This document shows, in pieces, positions 1 to 5,710 of a stretch of 8,352 nt of DNA. Numbering within the stretch: position 1 is the first letter of the stretch; every line of letters starts with the position of its first letter. Made by a program: the position numbers and the translations under genes. Below the pieces are notes generated by a model. That model was not told the DNA's origin. It made no database searches and saw only the letters and a program-made list of their open reading frames with translations. Source of the DNA: Rhodospirillales bacterium (GTDB lineage: Bacteria; Pseudomonadota; Alphaproteobacteria; Acetobacterales; Acetobacteraceae); assembly GCA_028866445.1 (NCBI GenBank), contig JAGWIE010000050.1, positions 1-8,352 on the forward strand, in the 5' to 3' direction.

Positions 1-48
1 CAAGGGGCGGAGCGTACATGTTGCGGCAAACCGAAGCGGAGGGCCGTG
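1..48 (+). other. Upstream edge, possible tail of an upstream gene
   Basis: This stretch before mscL is too short to identify. One + frame ends in TGA at 47-49, sharing its last base with the mscL ATG at 49 (TGATG), the classic arrangement for translational coupling. A second + frame stays open to a TGA at 54-56. Either could be the 3' end of an upstream gene, or neither. The mscL frame itself is also open back to base 1, so mscL start choice rests on family homology and the ribosome binding site. No recognisable protein family can be assigned from about 15 codons. Confidence 0.2.
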
Positions 49-513
49 ATGTCTGATACGTCGAAATTTCCCGTGCAGCTTAAGAAACCGGGTTGGGTGG
101 ACGACTTCAAAGCCTTCATCATGCGCGGCAATGTGGTCGATCTGGCCGTGGGTGTCGTTATCGGCGCGGCGTTCACAGGCATTGTCGGTTCACTGGTGAA
201 GGATGTCATCAACCCGATCATCGGCCTGATCACCGGAGGCGTGGATTTTTCCAATCATTTCGTCATCCTGCGCGGGACGCCTGCGCTGACGCTGGCGGAT
301 GCGCAGAAGGCCGGGGACGTAACGATCAATTATGGCCTGTTCATCAACGCCATCATCAATTTTCTCATCGTCGCGGCGGCTATTTTCTGGATGGTCCGGT
401 TGATTGAGAAAATTTATAAAACACCCAAGCCCGCCGCTGCTGGCCCAACGCCAACCGAGGCGCTGCTGACCGAGATACGTGACCTGCTGAAAGCCGAACA
501 GCCGCCTGCATGA
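49..513 (+). CDS. mscL: Large-conductance mechanosensitive channel MscL
   Basis: MscL is a homopentameric inner-membrane channel that opens under high membrane tension and releases solutes during hypo-osmotic shock. The 154-residue product has the family hallmark near the N-terminus (MRGNVVDLAVGVVIGAAF, residues 25-42). This leads into the pore-lining first membrane helix (about residues 28-50). A periplasmic loop of about 45 residues follows, then a second membrane helix (about 96-118). The end is the conserved cytoplasmic helix, with TEALLTEIRDLLK close to the C-terminus. Length is slightly above the usual 130-150 residues. ATG at 49 is preferred over GTG at 46: GGAGGG at 38-43 sits five bases before the ATG but only two before the GTG, and family members start close to this point. 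The TGA stop lies inside the first copy of a 28-bp repeat whose second copy precedes accA. Confidence 0.97.
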   Translation: MSDTSKFPVQLKKPGWVDDFKAFIMRGNVVDLAVGVVIGAAFTGIVGSLVKDVINPIIGLITGGVDFSNHFVILRGTPALTLADAQKAGDVTINYGLFINAIINFLIVAAAIFWMVRLIEKIYKTPKPAAAGPTPTEALLTEIRDLLKAEQPPA

Positions 514-538
514 GGCCAGGCTTCCCTCCGGCCTGATA
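500..538 (+). repeat. Direct repeat copy 1, at the mscL 3' end
   Basis: Bases 511-538 are identical to 1356-1383 (28 bp). Extending left to 500 gives 39 bp with two mismatches (T507/A1352 and A510/G1355). This copy includes the last mscL codons and its TGA. Inside it, AGGCC (513-517) pairs with GGCCT (530-534); with A518 bulged, two further G-C pairs extend the stem to seven pairs around a 7-nt loop. It therefore looks like a hairpin at the transcript end, but no U-tract follows. It could be an mscL terminator, a recombination-derived boundary, or both. Confidence 0.85.
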
Positions 539-570
539 ATCTGCACTTCATTGCGTTGGATACCCGGCGC

Positions 571-587
571 GGTTTTTGGAAAAAACC
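571..587 (+). repeat. Perfect inverted repeat in the mscL-acetyltransferase gap
   Basis: GGTTTTT (571-577) and AAAAACC (581-587) are exact reverse complements separated by GGA, a 7-bp stem with a 3-nt loop. The gap 514-653 is A/T-rich for this window. The stem is weak because it is mostly A-T, and there is no following U-run, so it is not a convincing terminator. A protein-binding palindrome is possible but unproven. Confidence 0.4.
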
Positions 588-605
588 TAGCTAATGCATG
601 GGGTT

Positions 606-625
606 ATTCAAGGAATGGCTTGAAT
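606..625 (+). repeat. Inverted repeat upstream of the acetyltransferase
   Basis: ATTCAAG (606-612) and CTTGAAT (619-625) are exact reverse complements around a 6-nt spacer. TTCAAG occurs once more immediately after, at 626-631. The element lies 29 bases before the acetyltransferase ATG, where a leader hairpin or an operator would be expected. No regulator is encoded nearby, so the role is inference only. Confidence 0.4.
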
Positions 626-653
626 TTCAAGACTCCTCGGAGAATAATACGCC

Positions 654-1313
654 ATGGCTAGGACGCCAGAATATACCAAAGATCATTTAAAAGATCTGAT
701 TGAGGCAGGTGTTGCGACCGTAGGGGAGCATACCTACGGCCTTCCGACTGTGCGCCGCTGGCCCGGAAGTGCTAATCTTCATATCGGCAGATATTGCTCG
801 ATTGCCGAGGAGGTTCTGATCTTTCCTGGCGGAAACCACCGGTCCGACTGGGTAACGACATATCCGTTTAGCCACATCAACGGATGGGAGGCGGCCCATC
901 AGATCAAAGGTCACCCTTCAACCCGTGGGGATATCATCATTGGCAATGATGTCTGGGTTGGATTCGGGTCTCTCATACTTTCTGGTGTAACGATCGGTGA
1001 TGGAGCGGTAATCGGGGCGCGCTCCGTAGTCACGAAATCTGTGCCGCCCTATGCAATCGTTGCAGGCAACCCGGCTAAAATTATGCGATACAGGTTCTCT
1101 AAGCGGGCGGTGAAGCGCCTGCTTGAAATGCAGTGGTGGAATTGGCCACACGAGAAAGTAGAAGTCGCAACTTTAAAACTTTTATCTCGCGACGTAGAGG
1201 GGTTTCTGGAAACCTACTCCACGCAGCAGCCGATTACCACGCGGTTTCGTGCAATGGCCTGTCAGCTCTTCAGGCCGTTTGCCAGATATGTTCGCAGGGC
1301 GCCAGATTATTAG
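654..1313 (+). CDS. CatB/XAT-type hexapeptide-repeat acetyltransferase
   Basis: The 219-residue product is a left-handed parallel beta-helix O-acetyltransferase of the xenobiotic/CatB/Vat group, which uses acetyl-CoA. Hexapeptide-type turns run through about residues 42-60 (LHIGRYCSIAEEVLIFPGG) and 94-130 (IIIGNDVWVGFGSLILSGV and what follows). The family's catalytic histidine fits H62 in GGNHRSDWVTTYPF. Also present are the cap VPPYAIVAGNPAKIMRYRF (130-148) and the C-terminal WWNWPHEKV. The start is ATG with CGGAG upstream at 638-642. Family members act on chloramphenicol, streptogramins or sugars of surface glycans, and the substrate cannot be told from sequence. No glycan or resistance gene lies beside it. 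Hand-counted GC is about 54%, below accA, with more A/T-ending codons. The gene sits between two direct repeats, consistent with acquisition. Confidence 0.9.
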   Translation: MARTPEYTKDHLKDLIEAGVATVGEHTYGLPTVRRWPGSANLHIGRYCSIAEEVLIFPGGNHRSDWVTTYPFSHINGWEAAHQIKGHPSTRGDIIIGNDVWVGFGSLILSGVTIGDGAVIGARSVVTKSVPPYAIVAGNPAKIMRYRFSKRAVKRLLEMQWWNWPHEKVEVATLKLLSRDVEGFLETYSTQQPITTRFRAMACQLFRPFARYVRRAPDY

Positions 1314-1344
1314 AGCATTCTCGCATGGCCGTGATAAATCCTAG

Positions 1345-1383
1345 AGCCGCCAGCGTGAGGCCAGGCTTCCCTCCGGCCTGATA
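1345..1383 (+). repeat. Direct repeat copy 2, between acetyltransferase and accA
   Basis: This is the second copy of the repeat found at the mscL end, offset by exactly 845 bp. Its core 1356-1383 is identical; its left 11 bp match the last mscL codons at 9 of 11 positions although no mscL gene precedes it here. It carries the same bulged hairpin (1358-1379), followed by GATATGTG rather than a U-tract. It ends 7 bases before the ATG at 1391 and 19 before the favoured accA ATG at 1403. Confidence 0.85.
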
Positions 1384-1402
1384 TGTGCTAATGCCCCGGT
1401 CC

Positions 1403-2359
1403 ATGCGTCAGTACCTGGAATTCGAAAAGCCCGTCGCCGAGCTTGAGAGCAAGATCGAGGATTTGCGGCAGATGACCGCCGCCCCCGGCGAGATCAACAT
1501 CGCCGAGGAGGTGGCCAAGCTTTCCGCCAAGGCTGATGCGCAGCTTAAAGCCATCTACGCCAAGCTGAGCCCGTGGCAGAAAACGCAAGTGGCCCGCCAT
1601 GCGGAGCGGCCGAAGGCGCTGGGCGTTATCGCGGCGCTGATCGAGGATTTTACCCCGCTGGCGGGGGACCGTGCCTATGCCGATGATGCGGCCATTGTGG
1701 GCGGCATGGGCCGCTTTAGGGGCCGGGCGGTGATGGTGATCGGCACCGAAAAGGGAACGGACACCGAAACCCGCCTGAAGCATAATTTTGGCATGGCCAA
1801 GCCCGAGGGCTACCGCAAGGCGCGGCGGCTGATGGAGCTGGCGGGACGGTTCAACCTGCCGATTCTCTCATTTGTGGATACCTCCGGCGCGTTTCCGGGC
1901 ATTGAGGCCGAGGCCAGAGGCCAGGCGGAGGCGATTGCGCGCGGAATTGAAGCGTGTTTGGACGCGCCGGTGCCGCTGGTGGCCACCATTATCGGCGAAG
2001 GCGGCTCCGGCGGGGCGATTGCGCTGGCGGCGGGCAATGCGGTGCTGATGTATGAGCACGCGATTTATTCGGTGATTTCGCCGGAGGGCTGTGCCTCGAT
2101 TTTGTGGCGCGACTCCGCCCAGGCCCCGATTGCGGCGGAAGCCATGCGCATTACCGCGCAGGATTTGAAAAAGCTGGGGTTGATTGACGAGATTGTGCCC
2201 GAGCCGATGGGCGGTGCCCACCGTGACCCGGAGGCGGCGCTGGCAGCGCTGGGCGATGCGGTGGAAAAGGCGCTGGAGCCGCTGCTGGGCCAAAGGCCCG
2301 AGGCGCTGAAGATGAAGCGCCGGGAGAAGTTTCTGGCGATGGGTAAGCTGGGGTTATAA
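1403..2359 (+). CDS. accA: Acetyl-CoA carboxylase carboxyltransferase subunit alpha
   Basis: AccA pairs with AccD to form the cytoplasmic carboxyltransferase that moves CO2 from biotinylated BCCP to acetyl-CoA, giving malonyl-CoA for fatty acid synthesis. The 318-residue product matches the usual length. It starts with the typical MRQYLEFEKPVAELE coiled-coil region. It then has the crotonase-like core with SFVDTSGAFPG (156-166), the glycine-rich oxyanion segment GEGGSGGAIALA (198-209) and SPEGCASILW (226-235). ATG 1403 is chosen because alphaproteobacterial AccA begins at this MRxYLxFEKP motif. In-frame GTG 1385 and ATG 1391 would add six or four residues. None of the three has a clear Shine-Dalgarno sequence. 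AccD is not in the window. The TAA stop overlaps the stop of the convergent minus-strand gene. Confidence 0.97.
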   Translation: MRQYLEFEKPVAELESKIEDLRQMTAAPGEINIAEEVAKLSAKADAQLKAIYAKLSPWQKTQVARHAERPKALGVIAALIEDFTPLAGDRAYADDAAIVGGMGRFRGRAVMVIGTEKGTDTETRLKHNFGMAKPEGYRKARRLMELAGRFNLPILSFVDTSGAFPGIEAEARGQAEAIARGIEACLDAPVPLVATIIGEGGSGGAIALAAGNAVLMYEHAIYSVISPEGCASILWRDSAQAPIAAEAMRITAQDLKKLGLIDEIVPEPMGGAHRDPEAALAALGDAVEKALEPLLGQRPEALKMKRREKFLAMGKLGL

Positions 2360-2743
2360 ACGCCCCCAGCCAGGCCGCCGGGTGAGCAGGCTGAGCCACG
2401 CCACCAGGCCCAGAGCGGCGCCGATGATGCCTTGTGTGCCGTTAAAATTTACCACCGCGGCAATGCCGAGGCCGATGGCCAGCCCTGCGATTATGCGTTG
2501 ACCCCAGACAAACGCCACCACCCCCGCTGCCAGCGCGGCCCAGCCGAAACTGCCCAGATATTGCCAATGCAGCACCCAGCCGCGCGGCACGCACCAGCCG
2601 GGGGCTGCGGATGCGGCGCAGATGCCCACGGTGGCACGCGGCACGATGGCAAAATGCCGGAAGGCGAACGCGCCGCCGCCAACTAAGGCAGCCAGCGCCA
2701 GCCCGGCGAAGTCCTGCGGTTTGCACTGTGCTGTTATGCCCAT
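2354..2743 (-). CDS. Small hypothetical integral membrane protein
   Basis: I do not recognise this 129-residue protein. It is strongly hydrophobic with about four candidate membrane segments: residues 12-34, 58-80, 83-99 and 103-120. Short polar loops contain HWQYLGSFGW and NFNGTQG. Three cysteines (C7, C42, C51) and a Trp-rich loop around residues 50-68 stand out. It is likely real: the ATG at 2743 is preceded on the minus strand by AGAAGGA with six bases of spacing, codons are GC-ending like the neighbours, and the length fits the gap exactly. Its TAA overlaps the accA stop in a convergent TTATAA. It diverges from glyQ with about 73 bp between starts. No function can be assigned. Confidence 0.75.
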   Translation of the reverse strand: MGITAQCKPQDFAGLALAALVGGGAFAFRHFAIVPRATVGICAASAAPGWCVPRGWVLHWQYLGSFGWAALAAGVVAFVWGQRIIAGLAIGLGIAAVVNFNGTQGIIGAALGLVAWLSLLTRRPGWGRL

Positions 2744-2759
2744 TTGCCGTCCTTCTCGG

Positions 2760-2788
2760 TTGCTCTTCCCGGTGCGGGGCCGTATTGC
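2760..2788 (+). promoter_or_regulatory. Candidate glyQ operon promoter
   Basis: In the 73-bp gap between the divergent membrane protein and glyQ, TTGCTC (2760-2765) and TATTGC (2783-2788) lie 17 bases apart. Each matches the sigma-70 consensus at only about three of six positions, so the spacing and location are the main support. It would give a leader of about 22 nt. A promoter further upstream, inside the divergent gene, is equally possible. No T-box-like leader is visible, and the space is too short for one. Confidence 0.2.
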
Positions 2789-2816
2789 TGCGGCGCGTCA
2801 GCTTAACCAAAGGTCC

Positions 2817-3689
2817 ATGACAGTCCATAGCAACCAAGGCAAGCCAAAGAGCTTCCAGGACATTATTCTGACATTACACGCTTTCTGGGCCAAGCAGGGC
2901 TGCGTGATTTTGCAGCCCTATGACGTGGAGATGGGCGCTGGCACGTTCCACCCTGCCACCACTTTGCGGGCGCTGGGGGGCAAGCCCTGGAAGGCGGCTT
3001 ATGTGCAGCCTTCCCGCCGGCCATCAGACGGGCGCTACGGCGAGAACCCGAACCGGTTGCAGCATTATTACCAGTATCAGGCGTTGCTGAAGCCAAGCCC
3101 GGATAACATCCAGGATTTGCTGCTGGAGAGCTATGATGCCATCGGCATCGACCGCCGCAAGCATGACATACGCTTTGTGGAGGATGACTGGGAAAGCCCG
3201 ACGCTGGGCGCCTGGGGGCTGGGCTGGGAGGTGTGGTGCGATGGCATGGAGGTGACGCAGTTCACCTATTTCCAGCAGGTGGGCGGCATTGCCTGCGTCT
3301 CGCCCTCATCCGAGATCACCTACGGGCTGGAGCGCCTGGCGATGTATGTGCAGGGCGTTGAGAATGTCTACGATTTGGATTTCAACGGCCAGGGCGTTTC
3401 CTATGGCGACGTATTTTTGCGGGCCGAACGGGATTATTCCAGGCATAATTTCGAGCTGGCGAATACCGAAATGCTGGCAAGGCATTTTGAGGATGCCGAG
3501 GCGGAATGCCAGGCTTTGGTGGCGGCAGGTGTGGCGCAACCAGCCTATGACCAGTGCATTAAAGCGAGCCATTTGTTCAATTTGCTGGATGCGCGGGGCG
3601 TGATTTCAGTGGCGGAGCGCGCCGCTTATATCGCGCGGGTGCGCAACCTGGCGAAAGCCTGCGCCGAAGCCTGGGTGGCGGGGGAATAA
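2817..3689 (+). CDS. glyQ: Glycyl-tRNA synthetase alpha subunit
   Basis: GlyQ is the catalytic class II core of the bacterial alpha2beta2 glycyl-tRNA synthetase, activating glycine with ATP. The 290-residue product shows FQDIILTLHAFWAKQGC (13-29) and MGAGTFHPATTLRALG (39-54). It also has VQPSRRPSDGRYGENPNR (63-80), which includes the class II motif 2 region, and EITYGLERLAMY (166-177) as the motif 3 arginine segment. ATG 2817 is selected because homology begins a few residues after it and AAAGG (2809-2813) lies just upstream. The frame is open back to an ATG at 2622, but those 65 extra codons lie antisense to the minus-strand membrane gene and encode a non-conserved basic sequence. The stop overlaps the glyS ATG by one base (TAATG), indicating coupled synthesis of the two subunits. 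Confidence 0.97.
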   Translation: MTVHSNQGKPKSFQDIILTLHAFWAKQGCVILQPYDVEMGAGTFHPATTLRALGGKPWKAAYVQPSRRPSDGRYGENPNRLQHYYQYQALLKPSPDNIQDLLLESYDAIGIDRRKHDIRFVEDDWESPTLGAWGLGWEVWCDGMEVTQFTYFQQVGGIACVSPSSEITYGLERLAMYVQGVENVYDLDFNGQGVSYGDVFLRAERDYSRHNFELANTEMLARHFEDAEAECQALVAAGVAQPAYDQCIKASHLFNLLDARGVISVAERAAYIARVRNLAKACAEAWVAGE

Positions 3690-5695
3690 TGCCTGAATTT
3701 TTTATCGAGCTGTTCTCCGAGGAAATCCCGGCGCGGATGCAGAAGCAGGCGGCAGTACAGCTTGAATCTGCTTTTAAGGACCTGCTTGAGTCGTTTTCTG
3801 CAACCGATGTACACACTTATGTTGGATCTCGAAGGCTTGCTCTTGCAGCCCACCTGAATGGCGGAACAAAACCTAAAACCATTGAGGAACGTGGACCACG
3901 AGAAGCTGCACCAGATGCGGCTGTGAATGGCTTTTTAAAGAAACATAATACCACTCATGAAGAGTTGGTTGTTGAGGGAGGATATTACTGGCTTCGTCGC
4001 GAGCAGCCTGCAATTCCCCTTATTAACTTGTTCCAAGAAGCTATTCCGATGCTCTTAAACCGCTTTTTTGGATGGCCGAAATCCATGCGTTGGGGTTCGG
4101 GCGGAGAGTTTACCTGGGTGCGACCGCTGCGCCGAATTGTGTGCCTGCTGGATGGCGAGGTGGTGCCGTTTACGCTCGGCCCGGTGACGGCCAGCAACAT
4201 CACTGAAGGCCACCGCGTGCACGGGAAGGGGCCGTTTGAGGTTTCATCCGCCGCTGTGTGGGAAGAAAAGCTACGCGAGCATTTTGTGATTGCGGACCAG
4301 GGCGAACGGCGCGCCAGAATCGCCGAGGGCATTGCGGCGGCGGCGGCGAAGCTGGGCCTTGCCGTGGCGCCGGATGAGGCGCTGCTGGACGAGGTGACTG
4401 GGCTGGTGGAATATCCGGTGCCGTTGATCGGGCGGATAGACCCGGAATTCATGGAGCTGCCGCCGGAGGTGCGCGAGCTTTCCATGAAGACCAACCAGAA
4501 ATATTTCGCCTTGCGCGATGCAGCGGGCAAGCCAGCCCCGTATTTCGCTTTCGTGGCGAATCTGGCGGCGGATGATGGCGGGGCGGCGATTATCGCGGGC
4601 AATGAGCGTGTGCTGCGCGCCCGGCTTTCCGATGCACGGCATTTCTGGGCGCTGGATTTGAAGACGCCTTTGGATGCGCTGTTGCCGAAGCTGGAGAAAA
4701 TTACCTTCCACGCGAAGCTCGGCACGCAGCGCCAGCGCGCGGACCGGATCGCGGATTTGGCGGAGGAGATTGCCTCGGCTTTGGGAGGCACGGCTGAGCA
4801 GGCCGGGCAGGCGGCGACAGCGGGTTTGCTGTGCAAGGCTGATCTCGTCACCGGCATGGTGGGCGAGTTTCCTGAACTGCAAGGTATAATGGGCGGTTAT
4901 TACGCCACGCGCGGGCGGGGCCCGGTGATTGGCGGGGCGATTTCCAGCCATTACCAGCCGAAAGGCCCCTCGGATGATGTGCCGGCTGGCATTGTGCCGG
5001 TTGCGGTGGCGCTGGCGGATAAGCTGGACACGTTGCGGGAATTTTTCGCGGTTGGTGAAAAGCCGACAGGTTCGGGTGACCCGTTTGCGTTGCGCCGCGC
5101 AGCACTTGGGGTGATTCGGATTATTCTGGAAAATGGGCTGCGCTTGCATCTGCTGCCGCTGATCAAAGGCGATAAGGAGCTGTTTGGATTTATCATCGAG
5201 CGGCTGCGTGTAAAACTTCGTGGTGAGGGCAAGAGGTTTGACGTTTTGGATGCCGTGTTGGCGGCGGGCGAGGATGACGATTTAGTGCGGTTGATGAAGC
5301 GGGTTGAGGCGTTGGAAGCCATGCTCGACTCGGAAGATGGCAGGAATCTTCTGGCCGCTTACAAACGTGCCGCGAATATTTTGAAGATCGAAAACGCCAA
5401 GGATGGCCCGCATCTTCCAGACCCTGTGCAAGGGCCGTTGCCGGAAAAAGCGGAAGAAGATTTGCGTGATGATTTACAATTCGTGCTTAATAATACCATT
5501 CCGGATTTCGCGGCAGAAAATTATTCAATAGCGATGGCGGGTTTTGCGAAATTGCGAACAGTCATCGACGCGTTTTTCGAAAAAGTTACGGTAAATGCCG
5601 AATCTTCTGAATTACGGCAAAATCGTTTACGATTGCTCGCGCGCTTCACGCACGCGGTCAACCAGGTGGCGGAGTTTTCACGCATAGAAGGTTGA
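3689..5695 (+). CDS. glyS: Glycyl-tRNA synthetase beta subunit
   Basis: GlyS is the tRNA-binding partner of GlyQ and carries the body and anticodon-recognition domains. The 668-residue length is near the usual 680-700. It begins FFIELFSEEIPARM. Conserved blocks include GWPKSMRWGSGGEFTWVRPL (about 128-147), ELSMKTNQKYFALRD, FHAKLGTQ (340-347, HD-type domain region), CKADLVTGMVGEFPELQGIM (382-401) and DPFALRRAALGVIRI (464-478). A C-terminal helical DALR-like domain follows from about 540. The start overlaps the glyQ stop. Base use is uneven: roughly residues 25-132 and 589-654 are coded by DNA of about 47% and 42% GC with GGA, CGA, TTA and ACA codons, while the middle is very GC-rich. The frame is intact, so this looks like a mosaic allele, not decay. 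ppdK follows after 15 bp. Confidence 0.97.
   Translation: MPEFFIELFSEEIPARMQKQAAVQLESAFKDLLESFSATDVHTYVGSRRLALAAHLNGGTKPKTIEERGPREAAPDAAVNGFLKKHNTTHEELVVEGGYYWLRREQPAIPLINLFQEAIPMLLNRFFGWPKSMRWGSGGEFTWVRPLRRIVCLLDGEVVPFTLGPVTASNITEGHRVHGKGPFEVSSAAVWEEKLREHFVIADQGERRARIAEGIAAAAAKLGLAVAPDEALLDEVTGLVEYPVPLIGRIDPEFMELPPEVRELSMKTNQKYFALRDAAGKPAPYFAFVANLAADDGGAAIIAGNERVLRARLSDARHFWALDLKTPLDALLPKLEKITFHAKLGTQRQRADRIADLAEEIASALGGTAEQAGQAATAGLLCKADLVTGMVGEFPELQGIMGGYYATRGRGPVIGGAISSHYQPKGPSDDVPAGIVPVAVALADKLDTLREFFAVGEKPTGSGDPFALRRAALGVIRIILENGLRLHLLPLIKGDKELFGFIIERLRVKLRGEGKRFDVLDAVLAAGEDDDLVRLMKRVEALEAMLDSEDGRNLLAAYKRAANILKIENAKDGPHLPDPVQGPLPEKAEEDLRDDLQFVLNNTIPDFAAENYSIAMAGFAKLRTVIDAFFEKVTVNAESSELRQNRLRLLARFTHAVNQVAEFSRIEG
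3765..4085 (+). other. Low-GC mosaic patch in the 5' part of glyS
   Basis: Hand count over 3781-4080 gives 141 G+C in 300 bases (47%), against 62% for 4081-4140 and 78% for 4321-4380. Codons such as GGA TCT CGA AGG CTT, ACA, CCA and TTA cluster here and are rare in accA and ppdK. The encoded residues (about 25-132) still align in character with GlyS. Boundaries are approximate. The most likely cause is homologous recombination with a lower-GC relative. Confidence 0.6.
5455..5650 (+). other. Low-GC patch in the 3' part of glyS
   Basis: Hand count over 5461-5640 gives 75 G+C in 180 bases (42%). The codons TTA, CAA, AAA, AAT and CGA are enriched compared with the middle of glyS and with ppdK. 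It encodes part of the C-terminal tRNA-binding domain (about residues 589-654). GC returns to the local norm near the stop and in ppdK. It may share an origin with the 5' patch or be an independent event. Confidence 0.5.
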
Positions 5696-5710
5696 GGGAG
5701 TGCAAAAATC

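Noticed and set aside
590..597. GCTAATGC shared with 1387-1394 at the accA start
   Set aside because: An 8-bp match with no extension on either side can arise by chance and does not align with the 845-bp repeat offset.
513..1383. Integron gene cassette carrying a catB-like gene
   Set aside because: CatB-type genes do occur in integrons, but I found no paired attC core sites (GTTRRRY with RYYYAAC) near either boundary and no integron integrase; the repeats match the mscL end instead.
2432..2820. Short + strand frames opposite the minus-strand membrane gene
   Set aside because: They encode basic, Cys/His/Arg-rich sequence with no conserved pattern, whereas the minus-strand frame has a good ribosome binding site and coherent membrane segments.
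4334..4348. (GCG)5 trinucleotide repeat in glyS
   Set aside because: It encodes an Ala run in a GC-rich helix-forming part of the protein. The tract is short, in frame and unremarkable at this base composition.
3985..5322. Long antisense open frames across glyS (290, 292 and 123 codons)
   Set aside because: They lie opposite a well-supported GlyS frame and encode Arg/Ser/Ala-rich low-complexity sequence. Open antisense frames are expected in GC-rich coding DNA.
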